A stretch of 64,000 nt of DNA from Cunninghamia lanceolata (Eukaryota > Streptophyta > Pinopsida > Cupressales > Cupressaceae), in contig BSBN01000495.1 of assembly GCA_027924645.1 (NCBI GenBank), positions 1,736,001 through 1,800,000 of the forward strand, in the 5' to 3' direction. Under the pieces are notes generated by a model. It had not been told where the DNA came from, made no database searches, and saw only the letters and a list, made by a program, of their open reading frames with translations. Positions 1-13,600 of this stretch are shown here, piece by piece (within the stretch, counting starts at the first letter, position 1; the number at the start of each line of letters is the position of its first letter). The translations under genes were made by a program, and so were the position numbers.

Positions 1-119
1 CTTCTTTGGGAGGATTGTTTGCTGGAGTAAATTGAGGCATTAGAGGCCTTGTTCCGGCTGATCCCACAAAAGTACGCTAATGGGCAGCCCTATTATTAAC
101 TAATTTATCTCCATGGTTG
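1..119 (-). pseudogene. Ty3-type gag fragment, region before the zinc knuckle
   Basis: Read on the minus strand this edge sequence gives a short peptide resembling the linker just before the CCHC zinc knuckle of plant Ty3 Gag (segments like RTFVGSAGTRPLMPQFTPA, then NNPPKE). It runs off the left edge, so the knuckle itself is not visible. It lies next to a copia-type LTR starting at 120, and a Gag N-terminal fragment of the same orientation lies beyond that LTR at 2609-2962. The simplest reading is one minus-strand Ty3 element split by an LTR insertion, but the Gag core expected between the two pieces is missing, so they may be separate remnants. The match is short. Confidence 0.3.
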
Positions 120-2600
120 TGTTGGAGTACTTGGTAAAACTGAGGGGGGGTTGAAACAGTGTTATAGAGAACATGAAAAATTTTCACACTTTAATTGCAG
201 GTTTAAACAATAGATATAAATACTGACTTAATGCTTATTGGTGCATGTATTAGAACACTAAAGAGACAAGTAAACACATTCTATGAGCATATGAAATAGA
301 TGACAAATAACATCATAAGGTAGATGGCAAATAAACACAAATAATGAATGACACGATAACATAGAAATTTTCAAAAGTGGAAACCCTCTGGGGTAGAAAA
401 CCACTTAGTAAAAGTGCCTCACTAGCTTAATCAATAAACTTGCCTCACTGGCTACAATAACATCTCATTGTCTTTTCAAAATTGCCTCATTGGCTCATTA
501 TCATTTCTACCTCACTAGCTGTTTATGTGCCTCACCGGCTTTTTATGTGCCTCACTGGCTTATTGTTCTTGTCTACCTCACTAGCTTGTGTCAACCATTA
601 CAAATGATAGTGTAAATCAATTATAGAGGGACACTCTATTTCTCTAAAAACCAAACAAGTTTGATATATATACATCAATAATAATGCTCTCTCACATTTT
701 TTTTCTCAACATTATATCAGATATATATCAACATATTACATTCCTGTTCAAAGTCTCTCTTTTGCTCATCATACAGTTTAAGAAATAACTATGCCCATGA
801 AACTATTTCAAGTAGTTTTCAACTGTCAAGGCAATTATGGTCAAATAGACCTCATACAATCAATGCTTTTCTAACCAGGGTTAAGCCTTTTTACAAAATT
901 GCTTCATAATGCCATTTAAATTATTGCCACCTGAATGTTCATTTTAAGATAGTTATAATTGTTCATAATAGAGTGTTACAAATCCATAACAAGACTTTGA
1001 AACCCCTTTCCAAACCACAATTATCAAGTAATACAACCTATGCTATTAACATTTGAGAAACCAAATGAGAAAGAATTGTTTTTGTTTTTGAAACCCTAAT
1101 CACCATTGTTATGGGTAACTATTATTGATAAGGAAATAAGAATTATTTTCATATATAAAAACTGAAAGGAAAGGTTTATAACTGTCTAAGTCCTTCAAAT
1201 GAAATGAAAAGAAACCTCTTCTAAATATTTCTTTACCACAAAGAAAAAACTTCCCTTTAAGAATATTTTGTTTGCAACCCTAACCTTGCCAACACAAACC
1301 CTTCAAGTCAAAACAAAATCATAGTAGAAATATTTTCTTCTGATGACTGTGAAACCATAAGTGACCTGAAAGTTAAACATAGTCAAAGCATATTGTGAAG
1401 AAAAAAACTTAACTACCAAAGAAAAACAACTTTCAACTTCCACAGAGAGATACCCACATAGAAGCAAATAAACTCTTTTCAAAGGAAACCTATGCTCCAT
1501 AAAACATTTGAGAGAAGAATGAATGAATATCACCTAGTAGGTTGACCAATGACTACCACTTTTTCTGAAAGAAGAGTCAAAAGCTCTTACCAACAGTCCA
1601 GGTTTGTCATATCCATGAGATCCACAACAAGATACCTTATGTATTGCCATACTCTTTCATGATTGCACTCAGAAATAAAAATAAAATGAAACTCTAGGTT
1701 AAGAGCTTCATATTCGAAGCCATAGATTTTACAATAAGAGAATCAAAACTTCCTTTTTGCTTGATACAAAAATATGTAACTGGTGCCCTCGGTAATCCCT
1801 AAAAGGGCCGGTGACCAATGAACAAAAAACAAACACCTATTACCTGCCAAGGAGAACCCGAAACCTGTTCTACAAGTTACTTCTTAGTGCCCGATCAAGT
1901 CGATTTTAATGAGTATGTTGAAAAAGAATTGGTTACTAGGAAATGTAACATGACCCCATGTAATGTTCAAGCCATGGTAAACAACTTCAACTAAAGAGAG
2001 TGCCTTTATATACCTTTATAACCTTGTATAGTCCACATGAGGAGATCAAAATAAATTCAATGTTCAACTCTAATACAAATGTGAACAATGCTCATGCCAT
2101 CCAAAACTTATGCCTCATTTCAACTTCCATGATAGTGTTACAATCCAACCATATGCCAAACTATTACAGAAGACCATGTGCCAAACTATGATCACTATGA
2201 GCATGTGTTAATTGTATGAGAGAATGAACTATGTGCAAACTGTCATATTGAGAGCATGAACCATGTATCAACTATCTTGTCATCATAGAATGAAAAAAAC
2301 ATCACATGCATGTGCATGTGCCATACCATTACCATTACCATGATGCTATAAAGCAATAACCTCTGTCAACATTACAAGCCAAATACCAACTACTTGTAGA
2401 GCATAGTAAATGCCACAACCAACACCAACATGTTTGATGTCTCTTCAAGTGAACAACATTATGAGAATTAACAAGATCATCATCAAGAACATGAAAGAAC
2501 ATCATTCATCATGAATATGAGTCATGCATCAAATGCTAAACATCATGAATACCAATGCCAATGCCAACAATCACTGTGCTACAAACCTGAGGGTTTGTGT
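120..2600 (-). mobile_element. copia-type LTR (probably solo), right end not fixed
   Basis: It starts TGTTGGAGTAC and shares its first bases and an internal block (GTGGAAACCCTCTGGGG, near 377) with the better defined LTR at 25490-28308. That block is the complement of the GGGTTTTCCAC motif common near the 3' end of plant copia LTRs, hence minus orientation. Seven degenerate copies of TGCCTCACTGGCT lie at about 415-597. The right end is somewhere at 2540-2632: a TCATCAAGGACAACA string near 2606 resembles the family's usual terminus, and GGTTG occurs at both 115-119 and 2633-2637, but the terminal CA expected beside that GGTTG is absent. No protein domain is visible inside. Confidence 0.45.
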
Positions 2601-2608
2601 ATTTGTCA

Positions 2609-2962
2609 TCAAGGACAACAACTGAGGGGCAATAGGTTGCCATTATTTGTATTGTTTCCACCATTGTTTGCATTGTTCCCTCCATTATTCTGATTGCCTC
2701 CACCATTATTTGCATTGTTCCCATTGTTGTTTGGTACTAATATGATGAGAATTTGAGCAAATTCAGCTTGAGATCGATCCATTCGTTCTAACATATCTTG
2801 CTGCCCTCTAGCCAAATAATTTACTGCATGCATCAAAGTCATCACATCAGCACTCCCTTCATCGTGACGATCTTTTCTACACATGCCTTCTCTATCACCC
2901 ATAGTTTCCATTGCTATTTCTTCTTCTAGGTGGGTATCTAATTGTTGTTCTTCAAACTCCAT
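2609..2962 (-). pseudogene. Ty3-type Gag N-terminal fragment with Asn/Gly-rich tract
   Basis: A 117-codon minus-strand frame. The N-terminal half is acidic and helical (AVNYLARGQQDMLERMDR), typical of the start of plant Ty3 Gag; the C-terminal half is an Asn/Gly repeat (NNGGNNANNGG type). It lies 145 bases downstream, in its own direction, of a TGGTATCA primer-binding site (3107-3114) that abuts an LTR at 3116, which is the normal order LTR, PBS, gag. The frame ends shortly after the Asn-rich tract, where the copia LTR begins, and no protease or RT follows. Family placement is by wording and context; the Asn-rich tract alone would not be diagnostic. Confidence 0.5.
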
Positions 2963-3106
2963 TGGCCACTGTTCCCATTGTTCCTATTCAACTTCATTTT
3001 TCCTTAGTCTTTCAAGATACCTTCTTTCCCTATCACTGCCTCTCATAGAGCATAAATATCATGTATGGAAACTCAACTGCACAGGATGGAAAGATACATC
3101 TTTCTT

Positions 3107-3114
3107 TGATACCA
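3107..3114 (-). other. primer-binding site, initiator-Met type
   Basis: On the minus strand TGGTATCA follows the LTR end (TGTATGTTACA) after one base. It matches the start of the usual initiator-tRNA-Met site TGGTATCAGAGC, then diverges. Confidence 0.55.
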
Positions 3115-3115
3115 C

Positions 3116-4429
3116 TGTAACATACACCCCTATCTGGGTTTTTTGTTTTTAGTTTTTGTTGTTCTATGTTTAGTTTGTGATTTTTTCTATCTTTGTTTCA
3201 ATATTGTATCGTACATGTTTTAAAAGGAAAACATAACATTTCAACAATACCCATATGTAGAAATTAACACCAATATCAAAAACTAGCAATACCCAGATGC
3301 TAAAATCACACATACATTAATAATAAAGCATACCCATTTCCTGATAATTAAGTTGTAGGTTTGATACAACAAACTGCATGGCTATATAATGATCTAGAAA
3401 CCTTAGCCAATGAGACTCAAACCTCAAATGCAACAAACCCATTTCTCCTTAACCCTAGGTGCTACCATTCCAATTAAAAGACAACAGATTGAATGTTGTA
3501 GTAGCTCCTCAAAACGTAAACCCTACCTGGGATTATACGGCCAACATGAGGGTAAATGGCAGCCATCTATACTTCAGCAAATTCTTCAAACCACTCTAAA
3601 TTTATCTCTAAAATGTTATCAAATAATCTTCAATATATTTCCTTTAAACCCTTTCCTGAAAAACACTAAGAATCTCTTTGCAATGAAGCTCCAGCACAGA
3701 TCCTGAATGAAACTATCAGCAATCAGCCTTGGAAGGTCTTTCACTCCTACAGTCAATGTTCTCTGTGAAGGTTTTTGTTCTCACAAAGGTCTCTTGTACA
3801 AACCCCTATAGAGTTTCTCCAAAATATATTTTCTTCATGTCATGCAAATGAGCAAAGAAAAGATTTTATATGCCCTCCAAGAGCCATGATTTTCAAGAGG
3901 AGGAAAATACTTTTTAATTTAATATAAAAACTCCTTATAAATCCCACATAAGCGTCCACCTTAAGTCATTTCCTTAAGCAGTTTAAAACAACATTCCCTT
4001 AGGTTTCCCTAGGCACCTAACTTAATGGGCCCCTTTTAAAATAATGTAAATAATAGCTTTATTAAAACAACATTACAATATAGTCCATTATTTAAAATTA
4101 ATGTCACTAGCAATAGATAACTCACCGATTGAGTCACTGAACACCAATATGATCAATTTGGAATGAACCTGATGCCAACGCCAAAGTCGGTGCCAAAACT
4201 GCCACTGCTAAAAATAGTAAAATGTGGACCATGTATATGAAACATGCCTAGAAAGTGTCTCCATGACCCTCCTAGAAAACTGAGCTCAAATAACACCTAG
4301 GAACATTCACAAGATGACAACCAACAACCCACAAACCATGGAATTCCCTAACCATGTTGTAATAGCCTACTAGAATTTTGTGTAATATGATAAGGGTCAA
4401 TACCCCTGACGATGCTTAGGAAGGGGACA
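3116..4429 (-). repeat. probable 5' LTR of a minus-strand Ty3 element
   Basis: Read on the plus strand it begins TGTAACATACACCCC beside the primer site and most plausibly ends GGAAGGGGACA at 4429, giving TG...CA ends and partial inverted termini (TGT..CCCC against the complement of GGGGACA). The outer end is inferred only from this terminal match; no target duplication can be tested because the partner LTR is not in the window. Length would be 1,314 bp. The ORF at 3410-3706 inside is judged chance. Confidence 0.5.
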
Positions 4430-6039
4430 TTAAATTCATAAGAAAGGCCTCTTATGTCTTCATTAAATGATGGTGCATATTAAGCACTTTTGTATGCATT
4501 TTTTTCTCTGTCAATATAGAATTATTATTTTTCTACTCTCTTGTAGAAGGTTGTTTTTGACTTTGCAAATGATTTTGGGCTTCTTGAGTCTATTTTGTGT
4601 GACTCTCACAATTTGAAGGCTATGATTTCGGTGGCAATAGACAAGCTACAAAGGATGAATGGTCAACATCTAATGCCAAGACTAGGTGAATAATGAAAAT
4701 AAAGGACCGTTGGGAGAGTTTAGATAACAAGGATAAGCTACACATTATGGTAGGATCAACAGTAAGATAAGGGTGAATACTAGGCAACAAAGCTGATTTT
4801 AAAGGCCATGGAACTTGTACATTAATGACTAGAAGGATGAGGTACAAGATGGAATTTGGTTCAAATTAGATGGAGGAGGCCTTAAGAAGCAAATGGTACT
4901 CTATCAACATTGACCGATGATCAACTATGTACAAGGTAATCTTCATGCATGATCTAAGGAGAAATTTGTAAGCACAGGCAATGTTGATGGTGAGGCATTT
5001 TGGCATGGTAGGAAAGGATGATAGGATTGGTAAGTTTATATGCTCAATGATTTGGGTGGGATCCTAGGAAAAAGGTGTGTGAGTAGATGATGAATATTTG
5101 AGAAGAGAGTGTGCATGAGTTTTAGAGAGATAATATTCGATTGAAGAGTTCAATCAATTGGGAGAAATGAGAGAATGCAAAGAAAACCATCGGTTTAGGA
5201 GAGAAGGACAAGACCATATGTGAGACAAGGTTGGTAGTGTGGAAGAGAAAGTTTGAGTGTTGTGTGTGAGTAGCAAGAGCGAGTTAATGTGTGTAAGCAT
5301 CCAAGTAAAGGGAGAGAGAAAGTTGAGAGTGAGATTGAAGGTCTAGTCGAGGAGCTAAGTGTGTATGTGTGAGAGTGAACATGGGAACCACAAGTCCCTA
5401 CATGTAAAGAAGACTTTAGAAAATATTTGATGTAATAAAATGTGTTATTTGTATTTGTTGTTCAGAATGGTGTCATGTGTTGTGTGCATGGGTGCATGTA
5501 GGGTGGGTCTCCATGGTTGTGAGTGAGCTATCATTAGTGTAATTGCTACAAGTGGGTGGCAAGGTACGTCTTAGGATGTTAGCTATTGTAGGTTGATCAA
5601 CAGCAAAAAAGGAACCCCTTTAGGCTTCTACATAACTAAATGTAGGATCTCAAGGTGTCCATGTCAGGTGTTAGGTGACATTAGTTAGGCATTAGAGTAT
5701 CCCATCCCAAGCAGATGCCATCATTTTTAATGAATAAGCATCTATATTACCGATTAAATAATATTACACACATTCACAAAAAAAATGTAGGAGGATAATG
5801 TCACGCTCCAAAGTCGAAACAAAGAAAACTAGGAACAAAAGCAAACAACAATAAATCACTAAAGAACTTGATATGGATCCCTTAATACTATAATAAGTTT
5901 TCCTAAATGAATGAATTGAACACATTAATATAATATGGAAGGCGTACCTTAATATTGTTCAATCCTAGATCTATTGAAAAGCATGTTAAATCTATCCAAT
6001 ATAAAAATAATAGCGAAATCAAATTGTTTCTTCTCTTCA
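4430..6039. other. unassigned intergenic stretch
   Basis: No convincing coding frame, RNA or repeat end was recognised. Roughly 5080-5400 is purine-rich on the plus strand (many GAGAG and GTGTGAG runs). The ORF at 4620-4847 (minus) has no recognisable content. Confidence 0.5.
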
Positions 6040-7953
6040 CTCAATTTAGAATTTTAGGATGATGCACCCTATGACATCATAGATTACACCATTGTAACAT
6101 TTAAATATAACCCCTACATGTAAATATGATTCTCCATGGAAGTGCCTATTGAATAAAAGTTCATCCATTTATATATTAAATGAGATCACGAATCAATCGT
6201 AATTCCGTAAATGAACTTATATCGCATATTTCCTCATTAGAGTTGAACTTATTATTATTTCATCATGTGAAACTATACTGATACAATGAACGTGAAACAT
6301 ATTATTCATCAATAAAGTTCACGCATTTCTCATAAAATGGAGTTGAAGATTGTTTATCTATTTATATTTTGTGTCTTTCTACTTTGAGTTTCATCATTTT
6401 AAAGATTTGCATCAATGTGAATCGCTTCTTCAAACTCATGAATCTTCTGCCTTCTACTGCGCACGTTTGAAATATTATATCCTTTGGACTTTGAGTTTTG
6501 TGTTGAAGATTGGCTCTGGTTACCATCAAACAGCCAAAATTAGATATCATTGCAAAACACTGCATATTATTGTTATTGGAGTTTGACTTCTTAGTTACAC
6601 GCGGGATTCCAACAAATCGTTAATTTTTTATAATTATTGTTGACCTTGATAACATATTGTTCTCTGTTATGTTGGAATCAAGTATTGAGAAGTTAAATGC
6701 AATCCTAATCTCTTCGAGCAGGTTTAGTCAACCCCTAATTTTATATTGGCTTTGTAACAGCCAGCACATATCAATGGGATTTACGCAAAGCCAAGGCAAG
6801 AAGGGCGTGTATTAGTTTGGTTGACTTGTTTTTTTATTTATTGTTTTAAAAGCTTAAGATACAGTTAACAGCCAGAATACAGAAAACCAGCAAAGTTCAG
6901 TTTCAATTACAATGAGAACTAATATTTCAATTGATTTAATAAGGTGCACATTTTAATATAATACTACCTTATTATATGTTAATTCTTTGTAATTGGTTTC
7001 GTTGGTAAAGATTCGACCCAATGGCACACCACCTTGAAAATTGAAAAGGATCAAGTTTGAGTGTGTAATTAGTTGATTGTAATTCAATATGTAAGATTTG
7101 ATTAGTTATAATTATGTATTTGATTGAATTAATTTGACCAGTTTAATTAGCATGTAATTGTGATGAATTGAGCTTTTATGCATTAGTTGGCTACACTTAA
7201 GTTTAATTAGCTTAATTTTTCAAGGTTGTAATCCCAATTAATTCAAAGATCGTATTAGTTCTATAAAATATAAAATTAGGGATAATCAAGCTCTAAAGTG
7301 CAGTAAGCCATTACAATAAGATTTATAGGGATAAACTAATGTTAATTGTGTTGAAATCAAGTTAATAATGACTTAATTAGTTTGAAATCTATGACTTTGG
7401 GGTGTACTGAGCCCTAAAGTATGCTAAATTTTTACAACTATGCTTGACATTCTTGACAAACATAATCAAACTAATTACTTGATTGACACAATTTGGTTTA
7501 TCATTGGATCTAATTAGAACCTAATATGTACTAATAGTGTTTAGTTTTGTTTAGGGATTCCATTAAGTCTACTTATACACCTAATGGGACTAGTAAATTG
7601 TTTGGTCCAATGAAGTATGGAATTGGAACTAACAAAGTCACAATAAGCACTAGTTTTTCATTAGGTCTACAAATGCTAATATTTTTTAGTGACCCAAAGT
7701 TTTAATGCTTAGGTTTGATGTGTTTCACCATAAATACTCTTTTACAATTGTAATCCTCATTTATATACTTTAAGAAACATATAAGGTAATACTCTATCAT
7801 AATTAACATCCAAGTAAATGAATATTAATAATATACTTAAACTTTAGATATTTATATAAAATGTATATGGACCAAGTGGACTGACTTTTAATTAATATTT
7901 AAAAAAACAAATCCAAGAAACTTAATTGTATTAAAAAATAACTCATGCATATA
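6040..7953 (+). repeat. direct duplication, copy 1
   Basis: This stretch reads collinearly with 62226-64000 in the same orientation, starting at a shared CTCAATTTAGA and continuing to the LINE insertion at 7955. Similarity is high by eye, with scattered substitutions. Two large indels separate the copies: copy 1 has about 214 extra bases (about 6371-6584, bounded by TTTG on both sides) and lacks about 140 bases present at 62890-63035. No protein was recognised; the ORFs at 6350-6586 fall in the extra block. Copy 2 runs off the window, so the full unit is longer. Confidence 0.8.
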
Positions 7954-7954
7954 A
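7940..7954 (+). repeat. LINE target-site duplication, left copy
   Basis: AACTCATGCATATAA, identical to 16152-16166 beyond the A-rich LINE end. Confidence 0.88.
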
Positions 7955-7994
7955 AACAAAATTTCAAAAAGATAGAAAATAATTATAAGCGAAA

Positions 7995-10606
7995 ATGAGC
8001 GAAGGAGCAGGCGCGTGCTCCTTAGCAACAAATGTGCAAAATTTGCGGGCTGCAGATGCAGAAAAGGAGATCCCCATTAGGAAAATCCAAGAAAAGGCAC
8101 AGAAGGAAGATTGGTGGACAAAGGAGAATCCATCCCTAGAGAGGAATCGCACGAGAAGATTAGGAAAGGCCACTACTCAGGAACAAAATTTTCAGAGAAG
8201 AAACCCTAGGTTTTTTGGAAACTTTGTAGAAGGGTCCAGAAGAAGACAATTTCCTTCAAGGGGAAATTTTTAGGATTTTGGAAAGGGTGGCAATAGTAAG
8301 AACCTATTTAGGGCCAAAAGCAAGCAATCTATGGTGATGGTGTTGGATTTGAAGCTCTTAGGGTCATCGATCAAAAAGTTAGAAGATCTAGCGTTAATAG
8401 TCAAGTGGTTTGGATGGCATTTAAATAAGGAGAGCCTGGAAAATTGGTGGAAGGAGAAGTGGGGAGAAGATTTTAGTTTCAAAACCCTAGCGAAAGGATT
8501 TCTCCTGATAATTTGCCCTTCGATAGAGGTGAGTGTAGACACCTAAAAATGTCTTCTACCATCAAACCGACTCCTGACATCCCTAAACATATCAATTTCC
8601 CTTCTAATCAATTAATTAAATTTTATTTAATTAATTGCCCCTTTCATTTTCCAAATTCACACCATTTTATCCCCAAAATTGAATTAATTTCATTAATTCA
8701 ATAGTCCAAACCTTAGCTAATAGATTTAATAAATATGCAATATTTATTAAATCAATTTTCCCTTTTTCCACTAAATCCAATTAATTAGTTAAAACCATGA
8801 TTAACTAATTAATTCAGCCTATAATTGACCTATCCCTACCCTAAACATTTAAATAACTATTATTTAATTGCCTACCCTACCCTACCTCATCGTAGCCCTA
8901 GCATTAATTAAATGAAACCTATGTTTAATTAATCCTAACCCCTTCATTTAGGTGGTCAAACCTTGTTTAACACCCTTCCCCACATCCTCCAAATAAAAAA
9001 TTGAATTAAATCCACATAAGTCAATTTTTTATTTAAAAACATCCCACATCACATTTATTTCTCCTTACAACCCCATACTCATTTATTTCCTCTCTTCCCC
9101 AAATAAATTTTTAATTCATTTACATTCCTCCATATGAATCTTTTATTCCAAAATAATCCTTCACCCCCACGCTCATTAAATAACCCCTTTTCCCAAAATG
9201 AATAAAAGAATCACTTTTATTCCTAGCCCTCCATTCATTCAAGATTGAATCTAGGCCCTCCACATCACTTTTATCCTCCACCATTGATCTTCCAAATTAA
9301 TGTCCACCTTGGGATCAAAATCCCTTCCAAAAATCTATAAATAGAACCTCTCCCAAGCCATTTTCATCAACCAAGTCTATGCAAAGTCATAATGCCAAAA
9401 TCACTCTTGAGCTAGGATAGTGAGTTGCACAATTTGAATAGCATTTCACATTAGAATCCATTCTCTAGGGATAATCTTGTCTTAGGAACTTATTTTGGGT
9501 GCATGGTTCCTCTCCCTTGATGAGATTGCGTCTTCAATTGAGGTATAACTCTTGTGATTTATTGCATATTAGTTTGTATTCTTACCTTATTTGATAATCT
9601 AATCTACAGTGAGAAAGGAGATTTTGAAGGAAATTTGGTTGATGGATGGATTTGGCTTCTATGTTCGTAAATGGGAAATAGGGTTTGATCCCTTGAAGAA
9701 TCAGTTGGAATATTTGCAAGAATGGTATGAACTTCCTAATCTTCCTGTGGAGTTTTGGTAGCCAGAAATCTTAGAAGAATTAGGAAATTGTTTGGGCCAT
9801 TTCGTTTGCGCAGAAGAATGGGTGGAAGAGTCTAGTGGTTTGAATTTTGTCAGAGTTTATGTTGAAATTAAACTAAACAACACTCATTGGCATAATCTAG
9901 AAATAATTATAGAATGGGGTCAATTGGATCAATCCACAATTTTAAAGTAGAAATCTTCGAGGCACTTTTTAAAAACCCTAGGCTGGAGATCATGGGATCT
10001 CCCTAAGGTGAGGAAAGAAAATTTGAACTAGGAAGAAGGAAGGGCAGAAGAGAATCTGGGCTCTCAAGACAAAGTGGAAGGTTCAACCAATTCAAACAGG
10101 TTTAGCAAGGAGTGGGAGTTTCCGGAGAGGGCAGAAGACTCGATAGAAGTGGAATAGGGTTCAGGCCCAAGAGTTTTGAATAAAGAGTTAAATGAGAAAA
10201 TTGGGGAAGCTTTGCTTCAGATTAACAATAATTTTGAGATGGAAAATCTAGACTCTTTACTAGAAGTAAGTAGGGAATTTGTGGCTTTAGCCCAAGAGGC
10301 CAAAGAAGTCTCTAAGGGAGGAATGCCTGATGAAGATTTGGAATTGGTTTGGGAAGATCATGATGATTTCAGAAAAGTAGGTTTAGAGCCTGATACAAAA
10401 GATTTTTTGGAAATCCTAGGGGATCAGCAGAAGCTTGGGATCTGCTAGAAGGATGCAGCCAAGTTATCCCCAGATTGTGGAGATACCAAGAAGTGGGGAA
10501 GGCTGCCTAATGCGGAAAAACTCAAGATATATGGTGAGGTATGTGATCAAAAGAAGATTCTGGAGATGTTGAAAGCAGGGAAGGATGGATCCCTTCCTAA
10601 AGGAAG
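7995..10606 (+). pseudogene. LINE ORF1 (DUF4283 nucleic-acid-binding protein), interrupted
   Basis: It starts at the ATG at 7995, 41 bases after the target duplication. A basic N-terminal region (RNRTRRLGKATTQ, SRRRQF) is followed by a DUF4283 domain: KLLGSSIKKLEDLALIVKW, then after the solo LTR KEIWLMDGFGFYVRKWEIGF, LPNLPVEFW and EILEELGNCLGHFV. The frame reads straight across the solo LTR if one GTGAG copy is removed. An acidic tail follows (10176-10448). No CCHC knuckle was seen. In-frame stops occur at 8271, after LPVEFW, after DQSTILK and at 10446. ORF1 proteins of this kind bind the LINE RNA in the retrotransposition particle. The reading frame ends just before the ORF2 ATG at 10607. 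Confidence 0.75.
8534..9608 (+). mobile_element. solo LTR inside LINE ORF1
   Basis: It begins TGTAGACACC and ends ATCTACA, so the ends are a perfect 6-bp inverted pair TGTAGA/TCTACA. It is flanked by GTGAG at 8529-8533 and 9609-9613, and removing it restores the DUF4283 reading frame. A TATA box (TATAAATA, 9336-9343) about 270 bases from the end fits a U3/R/U5 layout in plus orientation. No primer site or internal region is present. Length 1,075 bp. Confidence 0.92.
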
Positions 10607-13600
10607 ATGAAAATTGTAACTTGGAATTTTAGGGGCTTAAATGTCCCTAACAAAAAATGTCTGGTGAAGCTTCACTTGGAGGCTTCTCAAGCTGATATTT
10701 GTTTAATCCAAGAATCAAAACTTAACTAGGAGGAGGTAGATCTTTTGAGTAGATAGCTGGGATCTTGGAAGCTATTGGTACTTGATGATGTTGGTTAAGT
10801 TGGAGGTCTAATTACGCTGTGGCATCCCAATAAGGTTCTTTTAAAGTTTGTGGACAGGAAAAGTAGATGGCTGGCCTGTAAAGTCAAAAGTTTCTCTTCT
10901 AATCTAAATTTTTTGTTAATCAATGTGTATGGTCCAAACTCTTGTACTGAAAAAAGGGAGGCTTGGAGAGAAGTTGGAGGTTTTGCTGAATTCAAGGGAT
11001 TTTGAATTTTTTTGCATTAGAGGAGACTTTAATGCAATTCTCCATTCAAAGGATAAGAGGGGAGGAGTAGGAAGGAAGCTTCAATCCTAAGTTGATTTTG
11101 AAGAATTTGTAGACATCAATCATCTCTTGGAGATTTCAATGGCCAATGGAACTTACACTTGGACCAACAAAAGATTGGGCTTTTGTGCAATAGTAGAGAA
11201 GGTGGACAGATTTCTCTTCAAAGGTGATCTTAGGAACTTCTCCTTCTCTTTGGAAAGCAAAATCTTGCCCTTCTCTGGGTCTAATCACTTCCTTGTGTTG
11301 CTTGAGATTGAGGGTGAGAAAAAATCCATTAGATGCCTATTCAAATTTGAGAAAATGTGGTTCAAGGATCCAGACTTTTTGGGTCTGTTGGAACAATGGT
11401 GGAAGGAGGTGCAGGTAGTCGGTTCTAAGATGTTCATTCTAGCAACAAAGCTAAAATAGGTGAAACACAAAATTAAGGAATGGAACAAGCTACATTTCAA
11501 AAGCATCTTTGAAGAAAAAATGGCTATAAAAGATGAATTGGGGACTCTGAATGAAGAATATTTCAAATCAGGTATGGATAATGCTAAATTTCTAAAAGAA
11601 AAAGAGCTTCTCAATAAGTTAAGTTCAATTTTGGAAAAAGAAGAGATTTTTTGGCGGCAAAAATCAAGGGAATTGTGGTTGAAAGAGGGTGATAAAAATA
11701 TGAAGTATTTTCACAATTCCTCTAGGGACAGATAGGAGGCTAATAGAATTTCTAGCATTAAGCTTCTGGATGGGAGGATCTGCGATAAGCAGGAAGATAG
11801 TTCAGCTATAGTGGTGGATTTTTTTCAAAATATTCTAAATGAAAATGATGGTTCCAATCTTAATCAAAGTTTTTTTTCTTGATTGCATTCCAAATTTGGT
11901 TTTAGAAGATTAGAAGAGAATGTTGTTCAATATCTTTTCAGAAGAAGTGAGAACAACCCTTTTTCAACTTCATCTAGACAAGTCCCCGAGCCCTGATGGT
12001 TTCTTGACAGTTTTTTTTCAATAAAGTTGGGGTATTGTTGGGCTTGATGTAGTGGTGGCCCTAGAAGATTCCAGGGTGTCAGGAATGGTGCTTAAGGAGA
12101 TCAATAACACCTTCATTGCCTTGATACTGAAGAAAGAAAAACCTGAGAGATTGGAAGATTTTAGGCCGATCTCTTTGTGTAATACAATTTATAAGATTTT
12201 GGCTAAGGCAATTGCAAATAGAATAAAAAGACTGCTACCCATTCTAATCTCAGATGAGTAAATACACTTTGTTCTGGGTAGGTCTATTTTTGATGGAGTC
12301 ATCATTAGGCAAGAAACTTTGCATTTGATTTCTAAGACTAGGAAGCAAGTGATGCTCATGAAATTGGATATTCGAAAAGCTTATGACAAGGTTAGCTAGA
12401 GATTCCTTTTTAAAGTTTTGGAAGCCTTTGGTTTTCACAAGGAATGGTTAGATTGGATCTTCAATTGGATTTATTGCCCAATATTCTTGGTTTTGGTGAA
12501 TGAGACTCCTGAAGCTTTTTTTGAAGTTTCTAGAGGACTTTGGCAAGGTGACCCTTTGTCACCCTTTCTTTTCATACTAATGGTGGAAGCTCTAGGAAGA
12601 GCATTGACTAGGGTGGCAGAGACAGGTCTGAAGAGAGGAATTCAAGTCACCACTAGAACTGCCCCCATCTCCCACCAATAGTTTGTGGATGATACCATGC
12701 TTCTAGGCCAGGCGAGGTTAGCAGAGGCAAGAGAGTTCAAATTCATCCTTCAATAGTATTCATCTATCTTAGGGCAAGAGGTAAGTTTTAAAACATCTGA
12801 AGCTTTTTTCATTTATACAGAGCTAGCCTTAGAGAGAAGTATAATTCAAATTCTAGGGTTTAAACTTAGCAAGCTGCCTAGCAAATATTTGGGGCTTCCT
12901 TTGGCTTCTAGGATTTAGTCTGGGAAATTATGGGACCCTTTGATATCAAAGATTGAAGGTAGAATTTCTTCTTGGAAAGGTAAGTGGCTCTCATGGGCAA
13001 GTAGACTCACAATGATCAAGGTAGTCTTAGCAGCAATGCCAGTTTATATGATGTCCTGTTTTCCCCTCCTAGTTGGGGCAAGTAAAAGGTTAGATCCGAA
13101 AATGAAGAACTTTTTCTGGAAAGGAATAGCGGACAAGGAATGGATTCCTTTGATTAGCTGGGAGAAGATTTGCAGATTGAAGGAGGCAACTAGAATAGGA
13201 ATAGAAAAGCTCAGCTTGCACAATTTGTCTCTTGGAGCAAAGCTGGTTTGGCAGATCTATGCCAACCAAGGCCTCAAATGGGTAAAAATTTGAAAAGCCA
13301 AATATCTAGATGCAAGAGAAATTAGTATTTTCAACATGTGGTCTTTTCCAAAAGGGTCAAGAGTGTGGAACTATATCAGGAGTTGTAAATATTTAGTCTT
13401 GGACTTTCTCTCTTGGGATGCAAGGAATGGGCACTCTACTCTTTTTGGGAAGACTCCTGGTGTGGGCTTACTAAATTGGCAAACTTGGATGGTCTCAGAC
13501 ATGTTAAGGAAGTTTCTTCTATTCATTGGGGCAAGTATGTCAGGGACTACGTGGAACCTTTTCCTAACAATGGGATAAATGACTAGCGATGGAAAGATGT

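Noticed and set aside
2536..2724. 62-codon minus ORF overlapping the Gag fragment
   Set aside because: An alternative frame of the Asn/Gly-rich repeat, rich in Met and Ile only because of the repeat.
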